Translations under genes and position numbers: made by a program
Notes under the pieces: model-generated
Told to the model about the DNA's origin: nothing
The model's input: the letters and a program-made list of their open reading frames with translations, nothing else
Database searches by the model: none
Assembly (NCBI GenBank): GCA_963811225.1
Contig: CAWEQO010000012.1
Coordinates: 186,001 to 250,000 of the forward strand
Length of the DNA stretch: 64,000 nt
Source: CAWEQO01 sp963811225
Lineage (GTDB): Bacteria > Chloroflexota > Anaerolineae > Anaerolineales > Anaerolineaceae
Direction of reading: 5' to 3'
In this document: positions 7,470 through 17,028 of the stretch, piece by piece
How the letters are laid out: each line of letters starts with the position of its first letter
How positions within the stretch are numbered: position 1 is the first letter of the stretch

Positions 7470-9437
7470 GTGGATCGCATCAAAAAGAGCCGGCCTGAAA
7501 CGCAAGTTCTCTCCCTACGTATAGAGTCAATATGGCAGTCTTGGGAAAAGCTCACAACTTGGACGCTTTCTCACCAAAAAACCCTGTTCCTCATCCTCGA
7601 GGTTACCATCATCACCGCCTGGGCCGTCTTTCTCAGTCGCGGGTATATTGACTTCAACCCCAACAATCACATTTGGGGTATGGACTTTCCACACCAAATC
7701 TATGAATCCTACGGCTGGTATCCCTTGCGAGAATGCGGTCTATGCTTCCTCTGGGATGGTTATCTCAATGGAGGCCAGCCAACCTTTGCTGCGGTGCAAG
7801 GCGCGCCAAGCCACCCTCTAATCATTCTTACAACCTTGATTTGGGGAGCGGTGAACGGCGCAAAAGTCACCATGATCGTTAGTCTGATACTGGCAGGGAT
7901 TGCCCAATGGTGGCTAGCGAAAGCACTCGGTCTTGGTTCTATCGCCCGCACCTGGGCCGGGATGATCGCTGTGGCCGGAGGTCATATCGGTTATCGTATG
8001 GAAGACGGACTGGTGCTTATTGTGCTTGCCCTGGTATCCGCAAATTTAGCGATTCCCCCACTGATCGATCTTGTGCGGACGCGCCGTCTCCGCTCGGCTG
8101 TGCTGGCAGGGGTATTCCTGGCCCTGGCGGTGATTGCCGGGCAAGGGTACATCCAAATTGCTCTCGCCTTGGGGGTGTTGCCGGCATTTGTCCTTACCTG
8201 CCTGCTCGGCAGTGATACAGAAACAAAGCTGCTGCGCCGGCGCTTCATTTTCACCCTGTTCCTCGCCGTGCTTCTGTCGGCCATCCTGTGGGTTCCGGTG
8301 TTGCACTTCTCCCCTTACTTCGTCAAGGATGGCGATGTCTACTTCAATTCGGCCCCTCCGCTTCAAACAGTTGCATTGAATATGATCTTGCAGAAAGATA
8401 ACAGCATCTACATCGGCTGGATTCCGGTTCTGCTGGCGCTGATGACCATGCGGCTGGTTCCAAAGAACATGCGCAAGTTGGCCCTGTTTTTCTATCTCGC
8501 CGCAGCGGCTGTTTTCATCGTCAGCAGCCAGAACTTCCTGAGGTTTGTCTACAAGTACATCGAAGAAGCCAGTTTTGCCCGTTTCACCGCCCTGATGACT
8601 CCCCTGGCGGTGAGCTTCGTCATCGCTCTAGCAGCCTGGAGCCTCGACGTGATCTTCAAAGCCAATTGGCGCCTCTCGCTCTCCAATTCATCCAATAACG
8701 GCCGCGAGCTGCGCATCACCTGGATCCTGGCCGGCTTGATCTTTTTCGCCTCGATTGCCCCGGTTTACAATTTCTCGAAGGGATGGTTCAAAGTCGATAA
8801 CAAGCAGCGACCGGAAGAGGTGTTCGACTGGCTGCGGACGGATACCGTTGAATGGGTGGAAACCCCTTATCCGAATTATCCAATCGTACCTATGATGATG
8901 GAACTCAACTACAAGATCACAGGTGTGTTCCATGCATGGCATTGGAAGAACCGTGAGCTGCCGTCACCAATGCTTCAAGTTCGTACAGACCTGCCACAGG
9001 AAACCGGCGCGCTGGAGGGCACTTACAAAGAGCTCTTCCTCGTCCGTTATGAAAACCACTATGCCTCTATCAATATGGGTGACGAAATCAACGTGTGCCA
9101 GGCCAAAGCGGTCGGCGGAAACATTGATGTGACCTGCAGCAGTGCGCAGCCAGGTGTCCTGACTGTGCAAGAAAATAACTTCCCCGGTTGGATCGGCTTC
9201 ATCGATGGCCGGCGCGCTCCCCTCACGGCCAATCAAAACTGGCTGCAGCTAAATGCGCCAGCCGGTCAGCACGTCTATTCCTTCCGCTACCGTCCTTGGG
9301 ATGTCTGGGTTGGATTGGGGTTATCGCTCATCGGTGTTCTGATTGCCCTGACTGCCTGGAGGATTGGGCTGCAGCCGGTAGAGGATCGCGAAGCGGAACA
9401 GGCGGAAAAAGGACATCGACGCAGTGAACAAGAATAA
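7470..9437 (+). CDS. YfhO-like polytopic membrane protein (paralogue 1)
   Basis: This 655-residue protein has about ten to twelve membrane helices between residues 35 and 425, then an extracytoplasmic segment, and a last helix near residues 610-632. The ending matches the YfhO family pattern: a beta-sandwich segment with FPGWIGFIDGRRAPL, then a Y-rich strand and the closing helix. YfhO proteins belong to the GT-C-like superfamily linked to polyprenol-phosphate-sugar transfer, for example teichoic acid glycosylation; the exact activity here is unknown. The start is GTG with AAAGGA upstream. The 3' end overlaps the next gene by 14 bases. Confidence 0.7.
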   Translation: MDRIKKSRPETQVLSLRIESIWQSWEKLTTWTLSHQKTLFLILEVTIITAWAVFLSRGYIDFNPNNHIWGMDFPHQIYESYGWYPLRECGLCFLWDGYLNGGQPTFAAVQGAPSHPLIILTTLIWGAVNGAKVTMIVSLILAGIAQWWLAKALGLGSIARTWAGMIAVAGGHIGYRMEDGLVLIVLALVSANLAIPPLIDLVRTRRLRSAVLAGVFLALAVIAGQGYIQIALALGVLPAFVLTCLLGSDTETKLLRRRFIFTLFLAVLLSAILWVPVLHFSPYFVKDGDVYFNSAPPLQTVALNMILQKDNSIYIGWIPVLLALMTMRLVPKNMRKLALFFYLAAAAVFIVSSQNFLRFVYKYIEEASFARFTALMTPLAVSFVIALAAWSLDVIFKANWRLSLSNSSNNGRELRITWILAGLIFFASIAPVYNFSKGWFKVDNKQRPEEVFDWLRTDTVEWVETPYPNYPIVPMMMELNYKITGVFHAWHWKNRELPSPMLQVRTDLPQETGALEGTYKELFLVRYENHYASINMGDEINVCQAKAVGGNIDVTCSSAQPGVLTVQENNFPGWIGFIDGRRAPLTANQNWLQLNAPAGQHVYSFRYRPWDVWVGLGLSLIGVLIALTAWRIGLQPVEDREAEQAEKGHRRSEQE

Positions 9438-11340
9438 ATCTCTCCTTCACATCTCACGGGCGCTCCCATTTCCGACACACTTCAATGGCAATCTCCAACG
9501 GGCCAAAGACAGGCTGCTGGCGGAGCCGGCTAAACTTTACATGGTACTGGAAATCACGATCGTTATTGCCTGGGCGATGTGGGTCGGCCATCGCTACCTG
9601 GATTTTTCTCCGACGATCCTGCCGGCCGGTGATGAGTTTGCTTATCAGGTATACGATCTCTTTGGCTTGCAAAGTTTTCGTGAATGCGGGTTGTGCGCGT
9701 TGTGGAACGGTTCCGTCGATGGCGGCTACCCAACCTTTGCCAACCTGCAAGGCGCCACTCAACACCCGCTTGTCATCCTGCTCGTCCTGCTTTTTGGCGT
9801 TATCAACGGCGCCAAATTATTGATGGTTTGCAGTCTGGCCATTGCCGGCCTTGCCCAGTGGTGGATGGCACGGGTGATGGGACTGAGCCCGGCGGTGCGC
9901 ATTTGGGCCGGGGCAGTGGCAGTGGTCGGCGGTCACCTTGCAAGCGTCATGGCAGGCGGGCAGGTCAGCCTCATCTTTTCGATCGCCAGCGCCAGTTTGG
10001 TCATTCCCCCCCTGATCGATCTGGCGCTCACTCGCCGCCGCCGTTCTGCTGTGCTGGCGGGTGTGTTCCTGGCCCTGGCCTTACTTTCCGGGCAAACTTA
10101 CAGCCAAATCGCCTTGATATTCGCTGTGCTGCCGGCCTTTGTGGTCTTCTTGATCGGAGACCAGCCCGGCAAGCGCAGCCTGTTCCCCAAGGTCCTGCTT
10201 GCCCTGGTCATTGCGTTCCTGCTCTCGGCGGTCCTGTGGGTGCCCATGCTGCATTTCTGGAACAGTTATGTGACCGAGATCGACCCCAGCTTCAACTCGG
10301 CGCAATCTGTTGATGCCATCCCTCTCAATCTGCTTTTGCAAGAAGGATTTAGCCTGTTTATCGGTTGGGGTCCTGTGCTCCTGGCGCTGCTGGCTTTTCA
10401 CCTGGTTTCAAAGAAAGACATGCGCCTGATCGCGTACCTGTATCTTTCGGCGGTGGTAATCTTCGTCTTGAGCAGCCAGAACTTCCTGATGCTGATCCAT
10501 GATTATATTGCAGAAACCAACAGCATTCGTTACCCCAGCTACATGGCTTCCCTGGCCGTGCCGTTCGTACTCGGCCTGGCTGCATGGAGTTTGGACAGGT
10601 TGATGCGATCGAGGAGGCGTCTCTTCCTTGTCCTCCCAAACCATCAATCCGGCGCATTTCGCCTCAGTGGGATTATTTTCGTGCTTGCTTTAATTTTCTG
10701 TGTGCTGCCGGCTTATCGTTTCTCACAGCAGGGGACGAAAGTTGTAAAAGTGGACCTCCCTGCCTCAGTGATGGAATGGCTCGATAAGAAGTCCACCCAA
10801 TGGCTCCATATTACCGTGTCCGATCCCAACCTGACGCCGTACCTCCTTGGCAACGGTTACAAAATTACAGATGTCTGGCGGGTGTGGCACTGGGAATATC
10901 GTTACAACCCCGCCCCAAGTTTAGAGATCAGCTCAAGTTTGCCGTCTTTTCCGGCGATTTTAGATCGCCATGCCGGAAACCAATATTACCAATACCTGCA
11001 CACCGAATATGAGTATGCCTGGATAAAGATCGGGGAGAAGGGTATTCCATGCCGCGCCCATGCCGCCGGGGGAAACATCGACGTCACCTGTGAAAGCGAC
11101 CTTCCCGGTATGCTGGTCGTGCAGGAGAATTATTTCTCCGGCTGGCATGCAACTATGGATGGACGGCCAATTCCCCTGGCTGTCACCGAGAGCTGGCTGC
11201 TGGTCAAGGCCCCTGCCGGTCAGCACACCTATTCCTTCCGCTACCGTCCCTGGGACGTTTGGGTTGGGCTGGCGATCTCCTTCATTGGTATTCTGTTTGT
11301 CGTCTTCAATTGGAGAAAACCTAAGCAGGAGCCGCTCTGA
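9424..11340 (+). CDS. YfhO-like polytopic membrane protein (paralogue 2)
   Basis: The 638-residue product is a clear tandem paralogue of the preceding protein: same length, same helix pattern, matching landmarks such as the ECGLC segment, GGYPTFAN, and the C-terminal RPWDVWVGL that is identical in both. It begins with GTG at 9424, 14 bases before the stop of its partner, so translation is probably coupled. Gene duplication within one transcript suggests the two products work on related substrates or form a heteromer. A weak hairpin with a short A/T tail follows at about 11353-11373. Confidence 0.7.
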   Translation: MNKNKSLLHISRALPFPTHFNGNLQRAKDRLLAEPAKLYMVLEITIVIAWAMWVGHRYLDFSPTILPAGDEFAYQVYDLFGLQSFRECGLCALWNGSVDGGYPTFANLQGATQHPLVILLVLLFGVINGAKLLMVCSLAIAGLAQWWMARVMGLSPAVRIWAGAVAVVGGHLASVMAGGQVSLIFSIASASLVIPPLIDLALTRRRRSAVLAGVFLALALLSGQTYSQIALIFAVLPAFVVFLIGDQPGKRSLFPKVLLALVIAFLLSAVLWVPMLHFWNSYVTEIDPSFNSAQSVDAIPLNLLLQEGFSLFIGWGPVLLALLAFHLVSKKDMRLIAYLYLSAVVIFVLSSQNFLMLIHDYIAETNSIRYPSYMASLAVPFVLGLAAWSLDRLMRSRRRLFLVLPNHQSGAFRLSGIIFVLALIFCVLPAYRFSQQGTKVVKVDLPASVMEWLDKKSTQWLHITVSDPNLTPYLLGNGYKITDVWRVWHWEYRYNPAPSLEISSSLPSFPAILDRHAGNQYYQYLHTEYEYAWIKIGEKGIPCRAHAAGGNIDVTCESDLPGMLVVQENYFSGWHATMDGRPIPLAVTESWLLVKAPAGQHTYSFRYRPWDVWVGLAISFIGILFVVFNWRKPKQEPL

Positions 11341-11399
11341 CATGAATGAAGAAACAGCCCATTTCGGGGCTGTAAAATCTTCCATTCTGATTTTTCAGG

Positions 11400-12104
11400 C
11401 TACTCCACCGACCAGCCGGCCGCTACCATCTGCGCAACCGCCTGGGTGAGCGTGTCCTTCATCTGGGCAAAGTTGTCGCCTGCCGCCGTCAGGTGATCCA
11501 CATCCCCGTTTTGCACCCCAGTACGATAATTCTCGGCCAGGCCCCTGGCCTGTGCGCTGGTCTGCTCCAGCAAGGTATCGATTGCGGTGTAACTTTCTGG
11601 CGCCGGTCCCACCTGAGCGAGCGCCTGCGCCGAAGCCGCCACTTGATCCAGGCTGGCCAGCGCTTCCTCACGCCAGGTAGGATCGCTCATCAGGCTTTCG
11701 GCGCTGGTCAGTTGGTTATTCGAAGTCATCCAATGCTCGATGGCCGAAGCAAACGTCCGCAGGTTTGCCATCACCTGACCGCGATACTCGCTCTCGCTGA
11801 GCGGTGGGATTGGGGTTGGTGTGGGTATTGGGATTTCGGTCGGGGTCGGGACGAAAGTCGGCGTCGCCTGGGGCAGCAGGTTCAGTGGATTACTCCACTC
11901 CACCTTGCCGGTTCCGCTGGACGTGACGGTCACATCGTCCGATTTGATTGATTTCAGCAGCTCTTGCGGCGCATGCGTCAATCCATCTGGCAGCGATACC
12001 AGCCCGATGGAATCGTAAATATTGCCCATCAGCAGGACGCTCCCACCGATCAGCAGCACCAGAAAAACCATTCCAAGAAATGCGAGAATATTTTTTGCCA
12101 TCAC
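11400..12104 (-). CDS. membrane-anchored hypothetical protein with Pro/Thr-rich linker
   Basis: I do not recognise this 234-residue protein. Residues about 5-28 form a single membrane helix; residues 80-102 are a linker rich in Pro and Thr (repeated PTP units); residues 105-230 are predicted mostly helical, with many Ala and Gln, and could be a coiled bundle. The layout suggests an N-terminally anchored domain held outside the cytoplasm on a stalk. Two adjacent ATG codons are possible starts. No operon partner is close by. Confidence 0.6.
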   Translation of the reverse strand: MMAKNILAFLGMVFLVLLIGGSVLLMGNIYDSIGLVSLPDGLTHAPQELLKSIKSDDVTVTSSGTGKVEWSNPLNLLPQATPTFVPTPTEIPIPTPTPIPPLSESEYRGQVMANLRTFASAIEHWMTSNNQLTSAESLMSDPTWREEALASLDQVAASAQALAQVGPAPESYTAIDTLLEQTSAQARGLAENYRTGVQNGDVDHLTAAGDNFAQMKDTLTQAVAQMVAAGWSVE

Positions 12105-12245
12105 CGTTATGCAAGGTAGATTGCCGATATGAATGAAATAAGTGTATCACAAATTCAAGGATCGTGGAACTTAAGTTCTAAATGAGAGCCGTATGCCTGC
12201 GCACCGCAAAGATGTGACGCTTTCACACCTGCCTTCTCGAGCATT

Positions 12246-12657
12246 TTATGCTCCCCGCTTGCAGGCCCAATCCGGCCAGTTGAGGGTAGCGCCGTCGCAG
12301 CCGCATTTTCACAGCCGGTCGATCGCTGCCAAGACCGCCTGTGGCCCTCCAGACACACCCCACGCCCGTATCTCTTGCGCCGCTGGATGTGCGCTCGCCC
12401 AACCACCGCCTCATCGACGATCTCGGCCGGCAGGCACAACTGGACGTGTTATTTTCGGTGGTCTGCCGCAGGACCTCATCATCCAGCTGGTCGACCAGCC
12501 AACCCAGGCGCAGGTGCGGATTCCCTTTCCGTACGGCCTGCGAGGCCAGCGAAAAGGACGTAATCATACAGTTCTCTGCCAGCCCAAACGCAAGGATCTG
12601 CTCGTTCACCACCATCAACGCAGTAGACAATCGGTCTGCCGCGGCTCTCTGTGCTAG
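12246..12657 (-). pseudogene. decayed C-terminal remnant of a glycerophosphodiester phosphodiesterase
   Basis: Read on the minus strand, 12657 to about 12440 encodes a segment like the C-terminal half of GDPD enzymes (VNEQILAFGLAEN, then MITSFSLASQAV and NPHLRLGWLVDQLDDEVL). The homology then moves to a second frame (LPAEIVDEAVVGRAH) and finally to a third frame at 12246-12305, where GCDGATLNWPDWA matches the family's G-x-DG-x-x-T/N-x-P ending before a stop. At least two frameshifts and one in-frame stop separate these parts, and the N-terminal half with the catalytic histidines is missing. This is therefore a relic. Confidence 0.55.
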
Positions 12658-13073
12658 AACCGTCGCAGATTGTCCAGCACCCGTCCGATCAGCCAGCCGG
12701 CCAGGAACGATCCCTCCACGGCCGCATCCAACAGGTAGACCGGGGAGATGCGGTCTTCGGTGGTGTACACAATCTCGGCGGCGGCCACACCCATGGCCAC
12801 GGTCGGTCCGAGGAACTGCAACTCGATCGACGGCCTGGGCTGCAGCCCCGCCACCATTAGGGTGCCGCCGATCACACCAAAAAGAACCCCGGCGGTCTTC
12901 ACCAGCCAGACATCTTGTTTGGGCCCGGTTATCTTTTGGAACGACCGCTGGCTGACAATCGACCACATCCCGGTAATCAAGTAATATGCCCCCTGGATCA
13001 GGGACACAGTTTTCAGCAGTTGTGGGTTGCCCCCTTCCGGGGCTTTGACCTCAATCGCAACACCTTTATACAT
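12654..13073 (-). CDS. small membrane protein of unknown function
   Basis: The 139-residue product has about four hydrophobic segments (around residues 25-42, 62-82, 90-108 and 113-132), so it is probably an integral membrane protein. I cannot assign a family. The ATG at 13071-13073 has AGGAGG six bases upstream; the ATG just before it (13074-13076) is the alternative. A TATAAT on the minus strand lies at 13089-13094, close to the Shine-Dalgarno. Its stop abuts the GDPD remnant, which may once have been a downstream operon partner. Confidence 0.6.
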   Translation of the reverse strand: MYKGVAIEVKAPEGGNPQLLKTVSLIQGAYYLITGMWSIVSQRSFQKITGPKQDVWLVKTAGVLFGVIGGTLMVAGLQPRPSIELQFLGPTVAMGVAAAEIVYTTEDRISPVYLLDAAVEGSFLAGWLIGRVLDNLRRF

Positions 13074-13094
13074 CATTTCCCTCCTGCTTCTCAT

Positions 13095-13428
13095 TATAAA
13101 GGATAGAAAGAAAGCAGAGAGGGCCTGCGCTTAAAGGGTATCGGTGTTTACATTATTACCATTGGCAACCTTCCGGCTTGTCGTCAAGAATTGGAAAAGG
13201 AAATTTGTGCGTTCCCCGCGCTGAACTGCCCATTTCCCGGCGCTGCTCGCGCCAAAAAATGGGTGGAAAAGCCATGACAGCCCTTGTCTTCAGCCTGCGC
13301 TCAATGGGTTGTGCGCAAGCTGAAAGCCTGGCCGCAATCCAGTCGCTCATTCACCGCAAAGCGCCAGCGGATCGAATGTCGGTCGAAACGGGCTCAAAAA
13401 TCACGATTCTTCGACCATCCTGTAATCT
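13095..13428. other. intergenic stretch without a supported gene
   Basis: This 334-base stretch has open frames on both strands, but none has a ribosome binding site or recognisable family features. It separates the small membrane protein gene from the MoaD-like gene and may contain decayed sequence like its neighbour at 12246-12657. Confidence 0.4.
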
Positions 13429-13721
13429 TTATCCCCCGGCCATCGCCCCAACCACCCGAAACAGTTCTGTTCCGCTGGTTACCGCCTCAGGCAGCGGCAG
13501 GCTGGTCGGTTCATGCGACCAATCCTGGCTAAGGTAAAAGAAGCGGATGAAAGGTCGCCGCTCTTTGGTAACCTGGTCGCGGATGGTGCCGCACAGCATG
13601 GGGTAGCGCGCCTCGAGCGCATCCAGCACCGCATCGACCGTCGGCGTCCCTGCAACTTCCAGCGTAATCTCCCGTCCCGTTTGCGCCAGGGTTCCCAAAT
13701 GGGTGGGCAGCAAGATCCGAA

Positions 13722-13725
<4 letters not shown>
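13429..13725 (-). CDS. MoaD/ThiS-like ubiquitin-fold protein ending in Gly-Gly
   Basis: This 98-residue protein has the beta-grasp pattern of MoaD/ThiS sulfur carriers and ends in GAMAGG, so it carries the C-terminal diglycine that is adenylated and thiocarboxylated in such proteins. No E1-like activating enzyme is nearby. The start ATG overlaps the stop codon of the upstream BNR-repeat gene by four bases, so the two are translationally coupled. This pairing with a BNR-repeat protein recurs in other bacteria to my knowledge, but its function is not established. A molybdopterin, thiamine or protein-conjugation role are all possible. Confidence 0.8.
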
Positions 13726-14837
<1,112 letters not shown>

Positions 14838-14913
14838 GATTTTATCTCCTGTTACAGCCCCCTATCCATTCGTACAATTCGAACCGGTTATGTTCGGAAG
14901 CATGTTCTACAAT

Positions 14914-14942
14914 AATATACGTATTTTTACCTATAAAGTCAA
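14914..14942 (-). promoter_or_regulatory. promoter for the BNR/MoaD-like pair
   Basis: On the minus strand TTGACT (14942-14937) and TATATT (14919-14914) are spaced by exactly 17 bp. Downstream of it, in the leader, are a TTCG-N7-CGAA inverted repeat (14869-14883) and two GAACAT repeats, which could be operator sites. Confidence 0.7.
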
Positions 14943-14956
14943 GTATATAAAATGAG

Positions 14957-14975
14957 AAAAACCCCCATCAGCGGG
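14957..14975 (-). terminator. weak terminator after the polytopic membrane protein gene
   Basis: On the minus strand a short GC stem (CCC-N6-GGGG type) is followed directly by five T residues just after the stop of the gene at 14982. Confidence 0.4.
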
Positions 14976-14981
14976 TAAAAA

Positions 14982-16400
14982 TTACGAATCCCTTCCCCTC
15001 ACTCTCAACGCGGCGTCGCCCATCAGCAACACCAGCAGCCACAACGAATACCGTAGCGGAATGGCCGCACTGACCGCGTGCCTTGCCTTGCTGTAATAAT
15101 CGCCGTGATAACCCACAAACAGCAGCGCCCCCTCCACTAACAGCAGCCAGACCAGCAGAATCGCCCAAACCAGGCTCTTGCGGTTTGGCCGGCGCAGGGT
15201 CAGGTACACGAACAGCCCGGTGAGCAGCACGTCCAGGCCAACCACAAACGGCGTCTTCGGGTGCAGGTAGTCCGCCAGCGGAATCAACCACAGCGGGCGA
15301 GTTTTCGCCGACCCTGAGAAATACGGTTGCGTGTTTTCGGAAAACAGGCTGCCGAGGTCGTTGAACAGCGATTGCGCCGCCCACAGCGGCGTATCGATTA
15401 AGAAGCGGGTGTAGGCGCTGTAGCCATCCCGGTTGAGCCAGTCCATAAAGGCCGGATCCGACTCATACTTATGGTTGCGCAGTCCGCTTTTGATCCACCT
15501 CGCCAGCCGATCCGAATACGGCATACCCCGGTCCACGAAGTACTGCACGCGGGTTTCATACGGCAGCACATTGTTACCGATATTGGCGATCAATGGCGAC
15601 ATCCAACGCGTGGAAGCCTGCATGCTCGCTCGATGCAAGCCAATGCTGGCCAGCAGCAGCACAACGACCGCGATCAGGATGGCGCCCGGCAGACGCTTGC
15701 GCCGAACCGCCAGGACGACCAGCGCAGCCAGCAGCACGCCCACGGAGAGGATGACCGCATACAGGTTGGCATCCCGGGTGTACTGCCATAACACCAGGAT
15801 CAGCAACCAGCCGGCCGCAGCTGTATAGGTCCACTTTGAGCGTTCGCCCGACTTACTGCTTAGCAAATGCGCCAGCTCAATCGAGAGCGCCAGCAGCAAG
15901 GCAAACAAAGACAGATGCAGCGATTCGGACTGCAAGACGCCATCCCAATCGGCAACCTGCGGGCTAAATGCGAACAACAGGGTCAGTCCTACTCCGAGCA
16001 GCTTGAACAGCGGATCGTCCAGGCGGTGGAACAGCGCCAGGGCCAACGCCACCCAGCCCAGAATCGACAGCGCCATTTGGGCCAGGGCCACCCGGTCGAA
16101 GCCAGGCTGGGGACTGCGCTCGACATTGCCGTCCGGAATAGCCGGTTCGCTGACCGCCTGGAGCTGGTAACCACCCGGCGGCTGCAGAATTTTGTACAAC
16201 AGTGGAAGCGTAAACGGTCGCTGTGCGGTCAGGAACTGCCAGGAGAACAGCGGGGCCTTAGAGGTTTGCAAGTATGTGCCGGTATCGTTGGTGCCGATGG
16301 AGAGGTTGTTGCCACGGTAGGCGCCCAGGCGAAACACAACCGCCAGCAGAATGAACACTGCGGCAGCGCCGAAGAGCAGGGGAGATTTCCACTTATGCAT
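14982..16400 (-). CDS. polytopic membrane protein, GT-C-like, unknown function
   Basis: The 472-residue product has around ten membrane helices and a large loop (about residues 255-360) with aromatic and charged residues. The first helix is followed by a loop with the acidic NDTGTY segment, in the place where GT-C glycosyltransferases keep a catalytic acid. This is suggestive only. The ATG at 16398-16400 is preferred because CAGGAC lies upstream; an ORF extension of ten residues is possible. It stands alone between divergent neighbours. Confidence 0.6.
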   Translation of the reverse strand: MHKWKSPLLFGAAAVFILLAVVFRLGAYRGNNLSIGTNDTGTYLQTSKAPLFSWQFLTAQRPFTLPLLYKILQPPGGYQLQAVSEPAIPDGNVERSPQPGFDRVALAQMALSILGWVALALALFHRLDDPLFKLLGVGLTLLFAFSPQVADWDGVLQSESLHLSLFALLLALSIELAHLLSSKSGERSKWTYTAAAGWLLILVLWQYTRDANLYAVILSVGVLLAALVVLAVRRKRLPGAILIAVVVLLLASIGLHRASMQASTRWMSPLIANIGNNVLPYETRVQYFVDRGMPYSDRLARWIKSGLRNHKYESDPAFMDWLNRDGYSAYTRFLIDTPLWAAQSLFNDLGSLFSENTQPYFSGSAKTRPLWLIPLADYLHPKTPFVVGLDVLLTGLFVYLTLRRPNRKSLVWAILLVWLLLVEGALLFVGYHGDYYSKARHAVSAAIPLRYSLWLLVLLMGDAALRVRGRDS

Positions 16401-16465
16401 AGTAAGTCCTGTTGAGCCGGTTTGAAGCAATTATACAAGCTTTTCTTAGGATGGCTCCCTTTCGT

Positions 16466-16530
16466 TATAATGCTTCTATTGGATCATACGGGCTTTACTG
16501 GCAGACGCTTGACAAAGCCGGCGTCTTTTT
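16466..16530 (+). promoter_or_regulatory. TATAAT promoter followed by a leader hairpin with T-run
   Basis: A perfect TATAAT at 16466-16471 precedes the small hypothetical gene. In the leader, a 6-bp stem (16503-16508 with 16521-16526) is followed by five T residues (16526-16530), about 30 bases before the ATG. This could attenuate the transcript or end a short RNA. Confidence 0.45.
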
Positions 16531-16558
16531 GTGAGAACGGAAAAGGAGGGAACTTAAA

Positions 16559-16780
16559 ATGGGAATGAAACTGTTGGTCAAAATGCTTGGGTGGTTCCTG
16601 ATGCTGGATGGACTGGGAACGATTTTAGGTGGAAAAACTTACGAACAGAGGATGGCAAGCAGCCTCCCGGAAGGGCCGAACAATATCCCGGCTTACTTTG
16701 CGCAGTGGGATGAAACTCCACTGCGCCTGAGTGGGGGCTTCCAGGCATGGATTGGCTGGCTGATTTTGAAGTGGGGCTAG
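16559..16780 (+). CDS. small hypothetical protein
   Basis: This 73-residue protein is not recognised. The first 28 residues are fairly hydrophobic and Gly-rich, the last 15 form another hydrophobic stretch ending in WG, and the middle is polar. It may be a small membrane-associated protein. A very good Shine-Dalgarno (AAGGAGGG) precedes the ATG and a TATAAT promoter lies upstream, which supports a real gene despite its size. Confidence 0.6.
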   Translation: MGMKLLVKMLGWFLMLDGLGTILGGKTYEQRMASSLPEGPNNIPAYFAQWDETPLRLSGGFQAWIGWLILKWG

Positions 16781-16915
16781 CGGTATCGAGCACGAGGTTC
16801 CGGGAATTGCTGATCACAGCCTGAACGGCAGGGCTGCGGTTGCGCGATCGGCCTGGAAAAAGCCCTCGAATCCCGGGAAATTTCTAAGAAATTGCATTAG
16901 AACGGAATTAACCGC

Positions 16916-16970
16916 TTGACAAGCGATTAATTTCAGGTTAATATAGAGGTATCACTGGGAACGTTCTCAG
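16916..16970 (+). promoter_or_regulatory. lacI-family promoter with autoregulatory operator
   Basis: TTGACA (16916-16921) and TAATAT (16939-16944) are 17 bp apart. Just downstream, 16955-16970 is a 16-bp palindrome with a single mismatch and a central CG (AACGTT core), which is the shape of LacI/GalR operators. Its position just after the start point fits autorepression of the regulator gene that follows and possibly the transporter operon behind it. Confidence 0.75.
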
Positions 16971-17028
16971 TTCCTCATTTCCACCTATCGCTTAACACGG
17001 TTTCTTCCACATATGTCCGGAGTTCGAT

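Noticed and set aside
12193..12955. Plus-strand open frames over the GDPD relic
   Set aside because: The minus strand shows ordered GDPD motifs; the plus-strand frames are rich in Arg/Ser/Pro and lack motifs or a Shine-Dalgarno.
13156..13537. Open frames on both strands between the small membrane protein and MoaD-like genes
   Set aside because: No Shine-Dalgarno, no recognisable domain, partly overlapping the MoaD-like gene.
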